A stretch of 64,000 bases of DNA from Brevundimonas nasdae (GTDB lineage: Bacteria > Pseudomonadota > Alphaproteobacteria > Caulobacterales > Caulobacteraceae), in the NCBI RefSeq assembly GCF_016654005.1, contig NZ_JAEPWN010000004.1:248001-312000 (forward strand). The letters run 5' to 3'. How positions within the stretch are numbered: the stretch's first letter is position 1; every line of letters starts with the position of its first letter. Position numbers and translations under genes: made by a program. Below the pieces are notes generated by a model. It was not told the origin of the DNA, did no database searches, and saw only the letters and a program-made list of their open reading frames with translations. Shown piece after piece: positions 40,920 through 50,434 of the stretch.

Positions 40920-41530
40920 TCCATCGTCGTATCCTTCAACTGGGCGCCGTCGTCGGCGTGGTCGGGGCGCTGGCCGGGTGTCAGGTGCTGAAGACGCCGC
41001 CGCCGGTCCAGACCTATCGCTTCGGCCTGCCGGCGGAGCTGCCCGCCGTGGGCGACAACCCGTCCACGACCACGGTCGCTATCCGTCGCATCGAGTTCCC
41101 GACGGCCAGCGGCAGCGACCGCATCCTGGGCGTGACGGGCACGGAGACAGCCTACATCGGCGGCGCGCGCTGGGTGTCGCCCGCCGCGACCCTGTTCGAT
41201 GAAAGCCTGAAGGCGGCCTTCGCCACGCGCGCGGACCGCATCCGCGTGCTGGACCGCCGCGAGCCGGGGGCGTCGCCTCTGGTGCTGCAGGTGTCAATTT
41301 CGACGTTCGAGGCGCGCTATCCGGCGCCCGGCGCGGCGCCTGACGTGGTGATCTCGGCGCGCGGCCTGCTGCGGTCGACGCAGGGGCAGGGACGCACCAT
41401 CGAGCGGGTCTTCACCGTGACGCAACCCGCCGCCGAGAACCGCGTCTCGGCCATCGTCGACGCCTTCGATGTGGCGACGCGGGACATCAATACGCAAATC
41501 GCCGACTGGACGATCCAGTCGGCGAAATAG
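40916..41530 (+). CDS. ABC-type transport auxiliary lipoprotein (PqiC-like)
   Basis: The 204-aa protein has a signal with lipobox (LAGC, cysteine about 22) and the PqiC/DUF330-type body: 'YRFGLPAELPA' near the start, 'ARWVSPAATLFDESLKAAFATRADRIRVL', 'LVLQVSISTFEARYPAPG'. Such lipoproteins are outer-membrane partners of MCE transporters. It is the last gene of the mlaE-F-D operon, with ATGA overlap and a strong terminator after it. Confidence 0.87.
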   Translation: MIHRRILQLGAVVGVVGALAGCQVLKTPPPVQTYRFGLPAELPAVGDNPSTTTVAIRRIEFPTASGSDRILGVTGTETAYIGGARWVSPAATLFDESLKAAFATRADRIRVLDRREPGASPLVLQVSISTFEARYPAPGAAPDVVISARGLLRSTQGQGRTIERVFTVTQPAAENRVSAIVDAFDVATRDINTQIADWTIQSAK

Positions 41531-41542
41531 GCGGAACAGTTT

Positions 41543-41577
41543 CGTCCCCTCAGGCCAGGCTTGAGGGGACGATTTTC
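41543..41577 (+). terminator. Rho-independent terminator of the mla operon
   Basis: A perfect 10-bp stem (CGTCCCCTCA / TGAGGGGACG) with a nine-base loop is followed by ATTTTCT, 12 bases after the last gene of the operon. Convergent genes for CoA-transferase end just downstream. Confidence 0.85.
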
Positions 41578-41585
41578 TGTGCGGA

Positions 41586-42236
41586 CTATTGCAGTCCGGC
41601 GGCCACCGAATAGGTCGCCTCGGTCTTGGCCGCGACCTCGTCCAAGGTGACGCCTTCGGCCAGTTCGATCAGCTCCAGACCGCCGCCGTCCGGCTTGACG
41701 TCAAACGTCGCCAGATCGGTGATGATGCGGCTGACGACGCCCGTGCCGGTCAGCGGCAGGCTGCAGGATTTCAGCACCTTGGACTGGCCGTGCTTGTTGG
41801 CGTGCTCCATGACCACGACCACGCGCTTGACGCCCGCGACCAGATCCATGGCGCCGCCCATGCCTTTCACCAGCTTGCCGGGGATCATCCAGTTGGCGAT
41901 GTCGCCGTTTTCGGCCACCTCCATCGCACCCAGGATCGACAGGTTGATGTGCCCGCCGCGGATCATGGCGAAGCTGTCGGCGCTGCTGAAGTAGGACGAC
42001 TCAGGGATTTCCGTGATCGTCTGCTTGCCGGCGTTGATCAGGTCGGGGTCTTCCTCGCCCTCATAGGGGAAGGGGCCCATGCCCAGCATGCCGTTTTCCG
42101 ACTGCAGGGTGACGGTCATGCCCTGCGGGATGTAGTTGGCCACCAGGGTCGGGATGCCGATGCCCAGGTTCACATAGAAGCCGTCCTGAAGCTCCTTGGC
42201 GGCGCGTTCAGCCAGTTGTTCGCGAGTACGAGCCAT
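41586..42236 (-). CDS. scoB: 3-oxoacid CoA-transferase subunit B
   Basis: The B subunit carries the catalytic glutamate that forms the CoA thioester intermediate (in '[15 protein letters not shown]', residue about 46). The 216-aa protein begins '[30 protein letters not shown]', as expected. With subunit A it moves CoA from succinyl-CoA to acetoacetate or related acids in ketone-body and fatty-acid metabolism. It lies four bases after the A subunit gene. Confidence 0.95.
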   Translation of the reverse strand: MARTREQLAERAAKELQDGFYVNLGIGIPTLVANYIPQGMTVTLQSENGMLGMGPFPYEGEEDPDLINAGKQTITEIPESSYFSSADSFAMIRGGHINLSILGAMEVAENGDIANWMIPGKLVKGMGGAMDLVAGVKRVVVVMEHANKHGQSKVLKSCSLPLTGTGVVSRIITDLATFDVKPDGGGLELIELAEGVTLDEVAAKTEATYSVAAGLQ

Positions 42237-42240
42237 TAGA

Positions 42241-42942
42241 TTAAGCCTCCCGCTGACGGACAGTGCGCTGTTCGATGCGCTTCTCAGATACGGTCTGGAT
42301 CAGACGGTCGACATAGACGCCCGGCGTATGGATCTGGTCCGGGTCGATGGAGCCAACGGGGACGATCTCCTCGACCTCGACGATGGTGACCTTGCCGGCC
42401 GTGGCCATCATCGGGTTGAAGTTGCGGGCGGTTTTGCGGAAGACCAGATTGCCGCGCTCGTCAGCCTTCCAGGCCTTGATGATCGACAGGTCGGCGACCA
42501 AGCCGGTCTCCATGACGTATTTGCGACCGTCGAACTCGCGCACTTCCTTGCCTTCGGCGACCAGGGTGCCGACGCCGGTGGCGGTGAAGAAGGCCGGAAT
42601 GCCTGCGCCGCCTGCGCGGATGCGCTCGGCCAGGGTGCCCTGCGGGTTGAACTCCAGCTCCAGCTCGCCGGCCAGATACTGGCGCTCGAACTCCTTGTTC
42701 TCGCCGACGTAGGACGAGATCATCTTGGCGATCTGGCGGGTGCCCAGCAGCTGGCCCAGGCCGAAACCGTCCACGCCCGCATTGTTCGAAACGACCGTCA
42801 GGCCCTTCACCCCGGAATCGCGCAGGCCCGCGATCAGGTTCTCCGGAATGCCGCACAGGCCGAAGCCCCCCGACATGACCATCATCCCGTCGAAGGTCAC
42901 TCCTTCGAGCGCGGACGTGACGTCAGCGTAGATCTTTCCCAT
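42241..42942 (-). CDS. scoA: 3-oxoacid CoA-transferase subunit A
   Basis: The 233-aa protein has the CoA-binding glycine-rich motif '[19 protein letters not shown]' (about residues 22-40), the [12 protein letters not shown] block, '[25 protein letters not shown]', and the usual C-terminus. The subunit is non-catalytic but needed for the active heterodimer or heterotetramer. It is the first gene of the scoAB operon; the upstream 160 bases to the divergent DUF2177 gene hold its promoter. Confidence 0.95.
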   Translation of the reverse strand: MGKIYADVTSALEGVTFDGMMVMSGGFGLCGIPENLIAGLRDSGVKGLTVVSNNAGVDGFGLGQLLGTRQIAKMISSYVGENKEFERQYLAGELELEFNPQGTLAERIRAGGAGIPAFFTATGVGTLVAEGKEVREFDGRKYVMETGLVADLSIIKAWKADERGNLVFRKTARNFNPMMATAGKVTIVEVEEIVPVGSIDPDQIHTPGVYVDRLIQTVSEKRIEQRTVRQREA

Positions 42943-43102
42943 CGGTCTCCCTTTTCACCGTCTGATGAATATTGCGGCGTCGGACCGCTCTTAGTCTGGA
43001 AGCGATCTAAGGGGCAAGGGCTGATGGCGACAACTGCGATGCATCCGAAACTGACGTTCGGCCGTATGTCTTTTGACGCACAGCCTGTCGGGAGAGGTCA
43101 TC

Positions 43103-43516
43103 ATGATCAAATATGTCGCCGCCTATCTGGGCGCGGGCTTGACCTTTGCGGTGATGGACGCGGTGTGGCTGACCACCATGACCGACCGCTTCTATCGCCC
43201 GATCATCGGGCCCATGCTGGCGGACAAGCCGGACATGGGGGCGGCGGCGGCCTTTTATCTGATCTCCATTGCGGGGACGGTCTTCCTGGCGATTGCGCCC
43301 GCGCTGAAGGATGGAAACTGGTCGCGGGCGGCCATCACCGGGACGGTGCTGGGGTTCGTCTGTTATGCGACCTACGACCTGACCAATCAGGCGACGCTGG
43401 CGACGTGGAGCACCAGGCTGACGCTTGTGGACATGGCGTGGGGCACGGTGCTGACGGCTGTTTCGGCGACTGGCGGATACTTCGCCGCACGCTGGGCTGA
43501 GGGGCGGTTCGCCTGA
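43103..43516 (+). CDS. DUF2177 integral membrane protein (137 aa)
   Basis: The ATG at 43103 has GGAGAGG upstream. Four hydrophobic helices are predicted (about residues 3-22, 45-66, 75-95, 105-130). 'AVMDAVWLTTMTDRFYRP', 'TGTVLGFVCYATYDLTNQATL' and 'VDMAWGTVLTAVSATGGYF' match the DUF2177 pattern. The family is of unknown function. It is divergent from scoAB and has no clear partner. Confidence 0.86.
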   Translation: MIKYVAAYLGAGLTFAVMDAVWLTTMTDRFYRPIIGPMLADKPDMGAAAAFYLISIAGTVFLAIAPALKDGNWSRAAITGTVLGFVCYATYDLTNQATLATWSTRLTLVDMAWGTVLTAVSATGGYFAARWAEGRFA

Positions 43517-43645
43517 GGCGCTGCAGGGGGTGAGAATTTGCACGGGCGCTCACCGCCATCGTCATCGTCCGCAACCCTGGGCTTCCCAGCTTTGCTATTT
43601 TCGCGACCATTCCAACGTGCTTAACATCGCGCCTGGGTTGATCTT

Positions 43646-44935
43646 GTGGGGGCGAGGTTGGGGGACGGGCGGCATGGGCTGCTGTCGGCGAGGGGGCTGA
43701 CGGAGGCGGCGCTGGTTTACGCCGCGCATGTCTTTCGCCTGATCGCGCCCGTGCTGCTATACCCGGTTCTGACGCGTCGGCTGGGGCTGGAGGGGTTCGG
43801 CCATTATGCAGCGGGCCTGTCGCTGGCCCTGATGGTTTCGGCGGTGGTTGAATACGGGTTCGGCCTGTCGGGACCACGCGACATCGCGCAGGCGAAGGTG
43901 ACTGACTGCGGGCGCGTGGTCGGTCGGGTGTTGGGCGCACGGCTGTGGCTGGCGCCGGTCGGGCTGCTGTTTGGCGGACTGCTGGCCCTGATTAATCCGG
44001 TGGTGAGGGGCGATCCGGGCGCAATCGCTGGCGCGCTGGCGCTGGGCGTGGCGCAGGGTTCCAGCGTGCTGTGGTTCTTCCAGGGCGTGCGGAGGCCCGG
44101 CGTGGCGGCGACGGCGGAGATGCTGGGGCAGGGGGCGGCCATGGCGGTGATCCTGTGCTGGACCGGCGTGTCGGTCGGCGCGGCGCTGGGGGTGCAGGCG
44201 CTGGGGCTGGGCGGCGGAATTGCGGCGGGGGCGGTGCTGATGATCCGCCAGGCACGCCCGGTCTGGCCCACGAGGCGAGAGGTTGTGGTGGTGCTGCGCG
44301 GCGATCTGGCCCTGTTCGTCAGCCGGGGGCTGATCGTGGCCTATACGGGGGCGTCGGCCTATGTGGTGGCGGCGCTGGCGGGAGCGGCTCAGGCGGCTCT
44401 TTATGGCGTGGCGGACCGTCTGGTGTTGGCGGCGACCTCCTTCCTGCGGCCCTTGGCGGGACTGGTCGGGCCGAGGATCAGCGGCCTGATGCGCGATGAT
44501 CCCGACGCCGCCTATCGCACCACACGATGGAGTCTGATCCTGACGCCGGGCGTGGCGGGAGCGGGGGTCTTGGTCGTCATCCTGTGCGCGCCGTTGGCGG
44601 TCCGTCTGCTGTTCGGCGTCGCCTTCGCCCCGGCGGCGGAGGTGTTGAGGGTGCTGGCGCTGATCCTGCCGTTGGTCGCCGTCAGTCAGGTGCTGGGGCC
44701 GCAGTTGATGACGCCGCTGCGAATGGATCGGGCCTTCGCCATAGTGGTCGGGATCGGGTGCGGGGTCACCCTGATCGCCGCCGCCGTGCTGGCGCCGACA
44801 ACCGGCGCGATGGGCATGGCCTGGGCGCGGGTGATCGGCGAGGCGGCGGTGGTCGCGGCCTGCATCCTCTGCCTGCGGGCGCACTGGACGCATCTGAAGC
44901 CTGGGCTGCGGGGGAATGATGCCGCAGCGGTATGA
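43646..44935 (+). CDS. Polysaccharide flippase (Wzx/MATE-like, oligosaccharide translocase)
   Basis: The protein has about 12 predicted membrane helices and opens with 'LVYAAHVFRLIAPVLLYPVLTRRLGLEGFGHYAAGLSLAL', a Wzx/RfbX-like start. It would flip lipid-linked sugar units across the inner membrane. GTG 43646 is assumed as the start; a later start is possible because no clear ribosome site is seen. The last 20 bases overlap the glf gene. Membership in a polysaccharide cluster with galactofuranose and glycosyltransferase genes supports the role. Confidence 0.85.
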   Translation: MGARLGDGRHGLLSARGLTEAALVYAAHVFRLIAPVLLYPVLTRRLGLEGFGHYAAGLSLALMVSAVVEYGFGLSGPRDIAQAKVTDCGRVVGRVLGARLWLAPVGLLFGGLLALINPVVRGDPGAIAGALALGVAQGSSVLWFFQGVRRPGVAATAEMLGQGAAMAVILCWTGVSVGAALGVQALGLGGGIAAGAVLMIRQARPVWPTRREVVVVLRGDLALFVSRGLIVAYTGASAYVVAALAGAAQAALYGVADRLVLAATSFLRPLAGLVGPRISGLMRDDPDAAYRTTRWSLILTPGVAGAGVLVVILCAPLAVRLLFGVAFAPAAEVLRVLALILPLVAVSQVLGPQLMTPLRMDRAFAIVVGIGCGVTLIAAAVLAPTTGAMGMAWARVIGEAAVVAACILCLRAHWTHLKPGLRGNDAAAV

Positions 44936-46067
44936 CTGGTTGATCGTGGGCGCGGGCTTCACCGGGGCGACGGCGGCGCGGCGTCTGGCGGAGGATTTCG
45001 GCCAGACCGTGCTGGTGATCGACCAGCGCAGTCATCTGGGCGGCAACGCCTGGGACCGGCGCGACGAGGGCGGCCATCTGGTCCACGCCTATGGGCCGCA
45101 CATCTTCCACACCAACAGTGCGCGCATCTTCGCCTTCTTGAGCCGGTTCACCGAGTGGCGACCGTACTTCCACCGCGTGCTGGCCCATGTGGACGGGCGT
45201 CTGGTTCCCGTGCCGTTCAATCTGGATTCGATGGCGGCCCTTTTCCCGGCGCGAATGGCCGAGCGGCTGTCGGAGAAGCTGATCCAGCGGTACGGGTTCG
45301 GCGCGCGGCCCAGCATCGACACGCTGCGACATGAGGCGGACGACGCCGATCTGAAGTTCCTGGCGGACTATGTCCATGACCGGGTGTTCGTTAACTACAC
45401 CACAAAACAGTGGGGCGTGGGGCCGGACGCGCTGGACGCCTCGGTCACCGCGCGGGTGCCGGTGGTGGTCAGCCGCGACGACCGCTATTTCGCCGACCGC
45501 TATCAGGCCATGCCGCGCGACGGCTATGCGGCCCTGTTCCAGCGGATGGTCGATCATCCGAACATCCATGTGTCGCTGCAGACCGAGCACACGGATGTCG
45601 AGGCGGCGCGGTTCGAACGCATGATCTATTGCGGGCCGCTGGATGAGTATTTCGGATCGTCGGCGGGCGCCTTGCCCTACCGAAGCCTGCGTTTCGAGCA
45701 TCAGGTCGTTGAGGCGGCGGATGGGCGCCCGGTCGGGACGGTCAACTATCCCAACGAGTTCGACTTCACCCGCATCACCGACTTCCGCCATCTGAGCGGC
45801 GAACGGGCGGCGACAACCGCGCTGCTGACCGAATATCCGATGGCGCACCAGCCGGGCGTGACGGAGCCCTATTACCCCGTGCCCTCACCAGACAGCCGGG
45901 TGCTGGCGGCGACATACAGGCAGATGGCGCAGGCGCTGGCGGGGCGAGTCTGGTTCGCCGGAAGGCTGGCCGATTATCGGTATTACAACATGGATCAGGC
46001 GGTCGGGCGGGCGATGAGCCTGGTGGACAAGGAGCTGGCTCCGGCGCTGGAACGGACGGCGGCATGA
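44916..46067 (+). CDS. glf: UDP-galactopyranose mutase
   Basis: Glf converts UDP-galactopyranose to UDP-galactofuranose with reduced FAD. The 383-aa protein starts with a dinucleotide-binding site ('WLIVGAGFTGATAARRLAE', with ATG at 44916 or 44919). It has 'HLGGNAWDRRDEGGHLVHAYGPHIFHTN', the substrate region 'YTTKQWGVGP', 'YFADRYQAMPRDGY' and a C-terminal FAD site ('GRLADYRYYNMDQAVGRAM'). It predicts galactofuranose in the surface glycan of this organism. The neighbours overlap by 20 bases and by ATGA. Confidence 0.96.
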   Translation: MMPQRYDWLIVGAGFTGATAARRLAEDFGQTVLVIDQRSHLGGNAWDRRDEGGHLVHAYGPHIFHTNSARIFAFLSRFTEWRPYFHRVLAHVDGRLVPVPFNLDSMAALFPARMAERLSEKLIQRYGFGARPSIDTLRHEADDADLKFLADYVHDRVFVNYTTKQWGVGPDALDASVTARVPVVVSRDDRYFADRYQAMPRDGYAALFQRMVDHPNIHVSLQTEHTDVEAARFERMIYCGPLDEYFGSSAGALPYRSLRFEHQVVEAADGRPVGTVNYPNEFDFTRITDFRHLSGERAATTALLTEYPMAHQPGVTEPYYPVPSPDSRVLAATYRQMAQALAGRVWFAGRLADYRYYNMDQAVGRAMSLVDKELAPALERTAA

Positions 46068-46975
46068 CCGGCGGGATTTGGGCCGTTGTCGTGACGTGGA
46101 ACCGGCGGCTGCTGCTGGAACAGTGTCTGCAGGCCTTGATGGCGCAGACGCGGGCCTGTGACCGGGTGCTGGTGGTGGACAACGCCAGTGACGACGGAAC
46201 GGCCGAACGGCTGGCCGCATGGGGCGCCCGGATCACGGTGCTGAGGCTGGATCGGAACACCGGCGGGGCGGGCGGTTTCAGCGCGGGCGTCCGCGCGGCG
46301 GTGGAGGGCGGGGCGGACCGGATCTGGCTGATGGACGACGATGTCCTGCCCGATCCGCAGGCATTGGAGCGGTTGTTGGCGGCGGAGCAGGCGTTGGCGG
46401 CGCGGGGCGTCGAGGCGGCCTTCGTGTGTTCGACGGTGCGGACGCCGCAGGGAGCCCTGACCAATGTGGCCGAGGTGGATGGGCGGCTGAATGATCTGGG
46501 GTATGCGGCCTGGGGCGAGCATCTGGATCTGGGGCTGATGGCGACGCGGCAGGCGACGTTCGTGTCGTTGCTGGCGTCGCGCGATCAGGTGCTGGCGCAT
46601 GGCCTGCCGCTGGCGCCCATGTTCATCTGGGGCGACGACACGGAATATACGTTGCGGCTGTCGAAGGATCGGCCGGGGTTTGTCGTGGGCGACAGCCGGG
46701 CCGTGCATGTGCGGGCGGCGCCGGGGGCGCTGAGCCTTGCGCATGAGACTGAGCCGGGGCGGATCAGGCTGCATCGCCTGCTGACCCGCAATGTGATCCT
46801 GACCAAGCGGCGGCACGAGGGGCGAGCGTCGGCGGCGCGCTATGCCGCATCGCGGGTCCGAATGGCGGCGGGGCTGGCTGTGCGGGGGCAATGGCGCAAG
46901 GCGGGGGTGCTGTTGGCGGGGGTGATCGACGGCTTGGGCTTCGATCCGGAGGTCGAGTTTTGCGAGGCGCGGTGA
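46064..46975 (+). CDS. Family 2 glycosyltransferase, probable galactofuranosyltransferase
   Basis: The 303-aa protein has a GT-A fold: 'VVTWNRRLLLEQCLQALMAQT', the nucleotide-sugar region 'VVDNASDDGT', 'RNTGGAGGFSAGV' and the DDD motif 'IWLMDDDVLPD' for metal binding. 'FIWGDDTEYTLRLSK' is the acceptor-side acidic motif of GlfT-like enzymes. Direct coupling to glf makes a galactofuranosyl donor the best guess. The acceptor is unknown. Confidence 0.9.
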   Translation: MTGGIWAVVVTWNRRLLLEQCLQALMAQTRACDRVLVVDNASDDGTAERLAAWGARITVLRLDRNTGGAGGFSAGVRAAVEGGADRIWLMDDDVLPDPQALERLLAAEQALAARGVEAAFVCSTVRTPQGALTNVAEVDGRLNDLGYAAWGEHLDLGLMATRQATFVSLLASRDQVLAHGLPLAPMFIWGDDTEYTLRLSKDRPGFVVGDSRAVHVRAAPGALSLAHETEPGRIRLHRLLTRNVILTKRRHEGRASAARYAASRVRMAAGLAVRGQWRKAGVLLAGVIDGLGFDPEVEFCEAR

Positions 46976-48216
46976 GGGTGCTGCGCAAGGGTCGGTTCCG
47001 CGCCTTGGCTCCGCCCGTGACGGTGGAGGAACTGTCCAGACTGCACGAGCGGGCGGCGCTGGCGCTGTTGGGATTTGGCGTGACCCTGCCGGTCTTCCTG
47101 GCGCCCGGCCATCTCAGTTCGCCGCGTCTGTCGGACCTGGGTCTGGTGTTCGCCTTGCCGATGATCGTGGCGCGATGGCGACGGTTGGGACGGGGGCTGA
47201 GGGGGTTCTGTGCGGCGTCCGTCGTGGTCTTGCTGCTGACCCCCATGCTGCAGATGGTGAGGATCGGCCAGACGCCGAATCTGCCCGATGTCGTCTTCTG
47301 GTCCCGCTGGATTGCGGCGGCTGTGGCGGCGACGGCGGCGGCCCATGCGGTGGTCGCGGACCGACGACGCAGGCGGTTGTTCTTTCTGGCGATGACGGCG
47401 GGCGCGGCCTGTCATCTGGCGACCTATGGGTTGCTGGAGATCATGGGGCGCGGCGGGCTGGAGGCGATCGGGCTGGCGTCGCCGCGCGCAGCCCTGACGA
47501 CGGCGGCGGCGCAGGTGCGGATCACGACGGTGGCCGAACATCCAAACGCCGCGATGGCCCTTATCGGTCTGGCGGTTCCGGCCTGCCTGGCGGCTTCGGC
47601 GACAACGATGGAGCGGCGGTTGCTGGCCTATGTCGGCGCCGGCATGGTGCTGGCGGGCTTTGTCTGCACCCTGTCGCGGGGCGGGACGCTGGCGGCGGCG
47701 CTGGCGATGCTGGTCTGGGTTTTGATCCGGGCGAGACGGGCCGACGGGCGAAATCCGTTGGAGTTTTTGATCCTGACCTGTCTGCTGGCGGGCGCCGCTT
47801 TGGTCGATCAGGTCATAGGCGGGGTGGTTGATATCGCGCGGTTTGCAGCGCGGTTCGATGCGTCGACCCTGGATGAGAACATCGGCGGGCGGGTTGAGAC
47901 CTGGGTGCGGGCATTGGGGTTCATCGCCAACCATCCGCTGGGCGTGGGCTGGTCCTCGCCGCAGGAGTTGGGGCCGTTTCGCGGGCTGACGGTCAGCCAT
48001 AACGGCTATCTGTTCATGGCCAGGACGGTGGGCGTGGTCGCGGCTGCGGCCCTGCTGGCGCTGCATGTCCGCTCGGCGCTGAAGCTGGATGTGTTCGCGC
48101 CCCTGGCTGTGTTCGTTCTGGTCATGATGAGCAGCGAGGATCTGACGCAGGGGGCCAGTTTCATTTTCGTCGCCTGTCTGACGGCGGCGCTGGCGTTTCG
48201 GCGGCGCGCGCCATGA
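46972..48216 (+). CDS. O-antigen ligase-like (Wzy/WaaL) membrane protein
   Basis: The GTG at 46972 overlaps the previous stop as GTGA and gives 414 aa. The protein has about 10-12 predicted helices with a large loop before the C-terminus that contains 'RVETWVRALGFIANHPLGVGW' and 'VSHNGYLFMARTVG', the pattern of Wzy_C (O-antigen ligase/polymerase) proteins. It would either polymerise repeat units or attach them to lipid A core. Which of the two cannot be told from sequence. The next gene starts within its stop codon. Confidence 0.85.
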   Translation: MRVLRKGRFRALAPPVTVEELSRLHERAALALLGFGVTLPVFLAPGHLSSPRLSDLGLVFALPMIVARWRRLGRGLRGFCAASVVVLLLTPMLQMVRIGQTPNLPDVVFWSRWIAAAVAATAAAHAVVADRRRRRLFFLAMTAGAACHLATYGLLEIMGRGGLEAIGLASPRAALTTAAAQVRITTVAEHPNAAMALIGLAVPACLAASATTMERRLLAYVGAGMVLAGFVCTLSRGGTLAAALAMLVWVLIRARRADGRNPLEFLILTCLLAGAALVDQVIGGVVDIARFAARFDASTLDENIGGRVETWVRALGFIANHPLGVGWSSPQELGPFRGLTVSHNGYLFMARTVGVVAAAALLALHVRSALKLDVFAPLAVFVLVMMSSEDLTQGASFIFVACLTAALAFRRRAP

Positions 48217-49433
48217 GGGTGCTGCTGGTCAACACCCTGTATCCGCCGGACAACGAGGGCGGGGCCGAACGCAGCGTGGCGCAGCTGGCGCATGGACTGG
48301 CGGTCGCAGGCGTTGATGTGATGGTGCTGGCGCTGAAGGCGGACGGGACGGCCGGCATAGAGCGTAAGGGCGCCGAGACGGTGTGGCGCGCGCCGATGCG
48401 GAACCTGTACTGGCCCTATGACGGCGCCGCGCGGTCGGCGGTTTTGCGGCGGGGCTGGCACGCCATAGAGGCGTTCGGGCGGACGATGGACGGCGCAGTG
48501 GCCGAGGTGATCCGGCAGGCCCAGCCTGACCTGGTCCATGCCCAGGTGACGACAGGGTTTGGAACCTCTGTGACGCGGGCGGCCAGAAGCGCAGGCCGGC
48601 CCGTGGTGCAGACGGTGCGAGACTATTCGCTGATGTGCGCGCGGGCGGCGATGTTCCGACAGGGACGCAGGTGCGGTCGGCGTTGCGATGACTGCGTGCT
48701 GCTGACGACAAACAAGAAACGGGCGTCGCAACGCGCGCAGGCTTGGGTCGCCGTCAGCGCCAGTCTGGCCGGGGCGCATGAGGCGCAAGCCTATTTCAAG
48801 GGCGTGCCGGGCCGGGTGATCGGCAATGCCGTAACGACGGTGAAGGCGTCGCCCCGTCCGGGGTTCGATCAGGCGCCGGAACTGGTGTTCGGCTTCATCG
48901 GGCGGATCGAGCCAGAGAAGGGTGTCGAGATTCTGTTGCAGGCGGCGATGCGGCTGGGCCACGGCTGGCGGCTGAAGATCGCAGGGCGTGGCGCTGCGGC
49001 CTATGTCGCGGACCTGAAGCAGCGGTTCGATGAACCGCGCATCGACTGGCTGGGGCAGGTCGAGGCGGAGGGGTTTTACCGATCAGTCGATGTGGTTGTG
49101 ACGCCTGCCCAGTGGGGTGAACCGTTCGGGCGGACGGCGGCTGAGGCCGTGGCGCAGGGGCGGGGGCTGATCGTCTCACACATCGGCGGCCTGCCGGAAG
49201 CGGCGGGGGATGCGCCGTTTGTGATGCAGGTCGACCCTGGCGATGTGGCGGGTCTGGCCGAGGCGATGCAGCGGGCGCTGGATGGACGCGAGGACTGGCG
49301 GTTCGGCGCGATGATCAACAGCCGCACGCCGCCGCGGTGGACTGAGGCAGCGGTGATTGAGGCGCATCTGGCCCTCTATCGCGAGGTTCTGACCAGGGCG
49401 TCCAGAACGGCGGCGGACGCGTCCCAACTGTAG
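48213..49433 (+). CDS. Family 4 glycosyltransferase (GT-B)
   Basis: The 406-aa protein has the GT-B N-terminal domain ('LLVNTLYPPDNEGGAERSVAQLAHGLAVAGVDV') and C-terminal domain ('FGFIGRIEPEKGVEILLQAA', 'DVVVTPAQWGEPFGRTAAEAVAQGRGLIVSHIGGLPE' with the E-x7-E motif). The sugar donor is probably a UDP- or GDP-sugar. The 3' end overlaps the convergent glycosyltransferase gene by 58 bases. Confidence 0.92.
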   Translation: MRVLLVNTLYPPDNEGGAERSVAQLAHGLAVAGVDVMVLALKADGTAGIERKGAETVWRAPMRNLYWPYDGAARSAVLRRGWHAIEAFGRTMDGAVAEVIRQAQPDLVHAQVTTGFGTSVTRAARSAGRPVVQTVRDYSLMCARAAMFRQGRRCGRRCDDCVLLTTNKKRASQRAQAWVAVSASLAGAHEAQAYFKGVPGRVIGNAVTTVKASPRPGFDQAPELVFGFIGRIEPEKGVEILLQAAMRLGHGWRLKIAGRGAAAYVADLKQRFDEPRIDWLGQVEAEGFYRSVDVVVTPAQWGEPFGRTAAEAVAQGRGLIVSHIGGLPEAAGDAPFVMQVDPGDVAGLAEAMQRALDGREDWRFGAMINSRTPPRWTEAAVIEAHLALYREVLTRASRTAADASQL

Positions 49434-50434
49434 GCGGCGACGCGTTGGCGGGCGATGGCGCGCCATTGCGGATCGGGGGGAAGCGCCATGCTGGCGCTCA
49501 TCAGGGCGGCCAGGGCTGCGTCGTCGTGCGGGGCGAAATACAGGGCGGCGCCAGCGCAGACTTCGCGCACGGCGGGAATGTCTGAAGCAAGGACCGGGCA
49601 TCCCTGTGCGAAGGCCTCCAGCGGGGGAATGCCGAAACCTTCGTACAGGCTGGGGAAGATCAGGGCGCGGGCCTGTCGCAGCAGACCGGCGACGGCGGCG
49701 TCGTCCAGCCGACCGGCGAAGATGATGCGGGGATCGTCGGCGTGAAGGCGGCGGAATACCTTGTCGTCCTGGCCCCCGACCAGAACCAGCCGCACGTCCG
49801 GATCGGCCAGGCGGTCCAGAGCGCAGGTCATCACCGGAATGTTCTTGTTGGGCGCCAGATTGCCCAGGGCCACGAAGAAGCGATGGCCTTCGAGCCCGAG
49901 CCGCGCCGGAGCCTGCAGGTCCGGCGTTAGGCGGGCGAAATGGTCCGCGCCATTGGAGGCCAGGGCGATGGCGTCGGCTGGCGTGCCCAGCACGGCGGAC
50001 AACTCGGCGCGAGAGAAATGAGAGACTGTCGCCAATCTCGCGCGCCGGGCCAACGCACGACCCAGCAGGCGATGAAGGCGGGCGTATCCGGGGTGGAAAT
50101 GCTCAGGGTGGCGAAAGACGGCGGCGTCGTGGATCACCACCGTCTGGCGCGGGTGAAGCAGTGGGCCTGCGCCGCCGAGACTGATCAGCGGGCCGCGCCG
50201 GGCGGCATGGGCGAGCACAGTCTGTTCCCAGATGTGCCCCGAGCCGGGCAGGCGGCGTATGGGGATGGACATCAGGTCAAACGGAGCGGCGTCGTCGGGC
50301 GTCAGAAGCATATAGTCGGCGGCGTTCGGGCGGCGATCCAGGGCGCGCACGATCTCACGCCCATAGCGCTGTACGCCGCTGACTGGTTGGGCCAGGAAGC
50401 GCCCGTTCAGATAGACCGTCTCAGGCCCCGGCAA
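49376..50434 (-). CDS. Family 4 glycosyltransferase (GT-B), uncertain start
   Basis: The conserved part begins at 'VYLNGRFLAQPVSGVQRYGREIV' and contains the GT4 C-terminal motifs 'FFVALGNLAPNKNIPV', 'LIFPSLYEGFGIPPLEAFAQGCPVLASDIPAVREV'. No ATG or GTG lies in a suitable position; a TTG at 50434 is the best start and overlaps the upstream gene by 14 bases. The reading frame is open much further upstream but is a shadow of the neighbouring gene. The 58-base tail overlap with the opposite GT4 gene is unusual. Confidence 0.88.
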   Translation of the reverse strand: MPGPETVYLNGRFLAQPVSGVQRYGREIVRALDRRPNAADYMLLTPDDAAPFDLMSIPIRRLPGSGHIWEQTVLAHAARRGPLISLGGAGPLLHPRQTVVIHDAAVFRHPEHFHPGYARLHRLLGRALARRARLATVSHFSRAELSAVLGTPADAIALASNGADHFARLTPDLQAPARLGLEGHRFFVALGNLAPNKNIPVMTCALDRLADPDVRLVLVGGQDDKVFRRLHADDPRIIFAGRLDDAAVAGLLRQARALIFPSLYEGFGIPPLEAFAQGCPVLASDIPAVREVCAGAALYFAPHDDAALAALMSASMALPPDPQWRAIARQRVAAYSWDASAAVLDALVRTSR

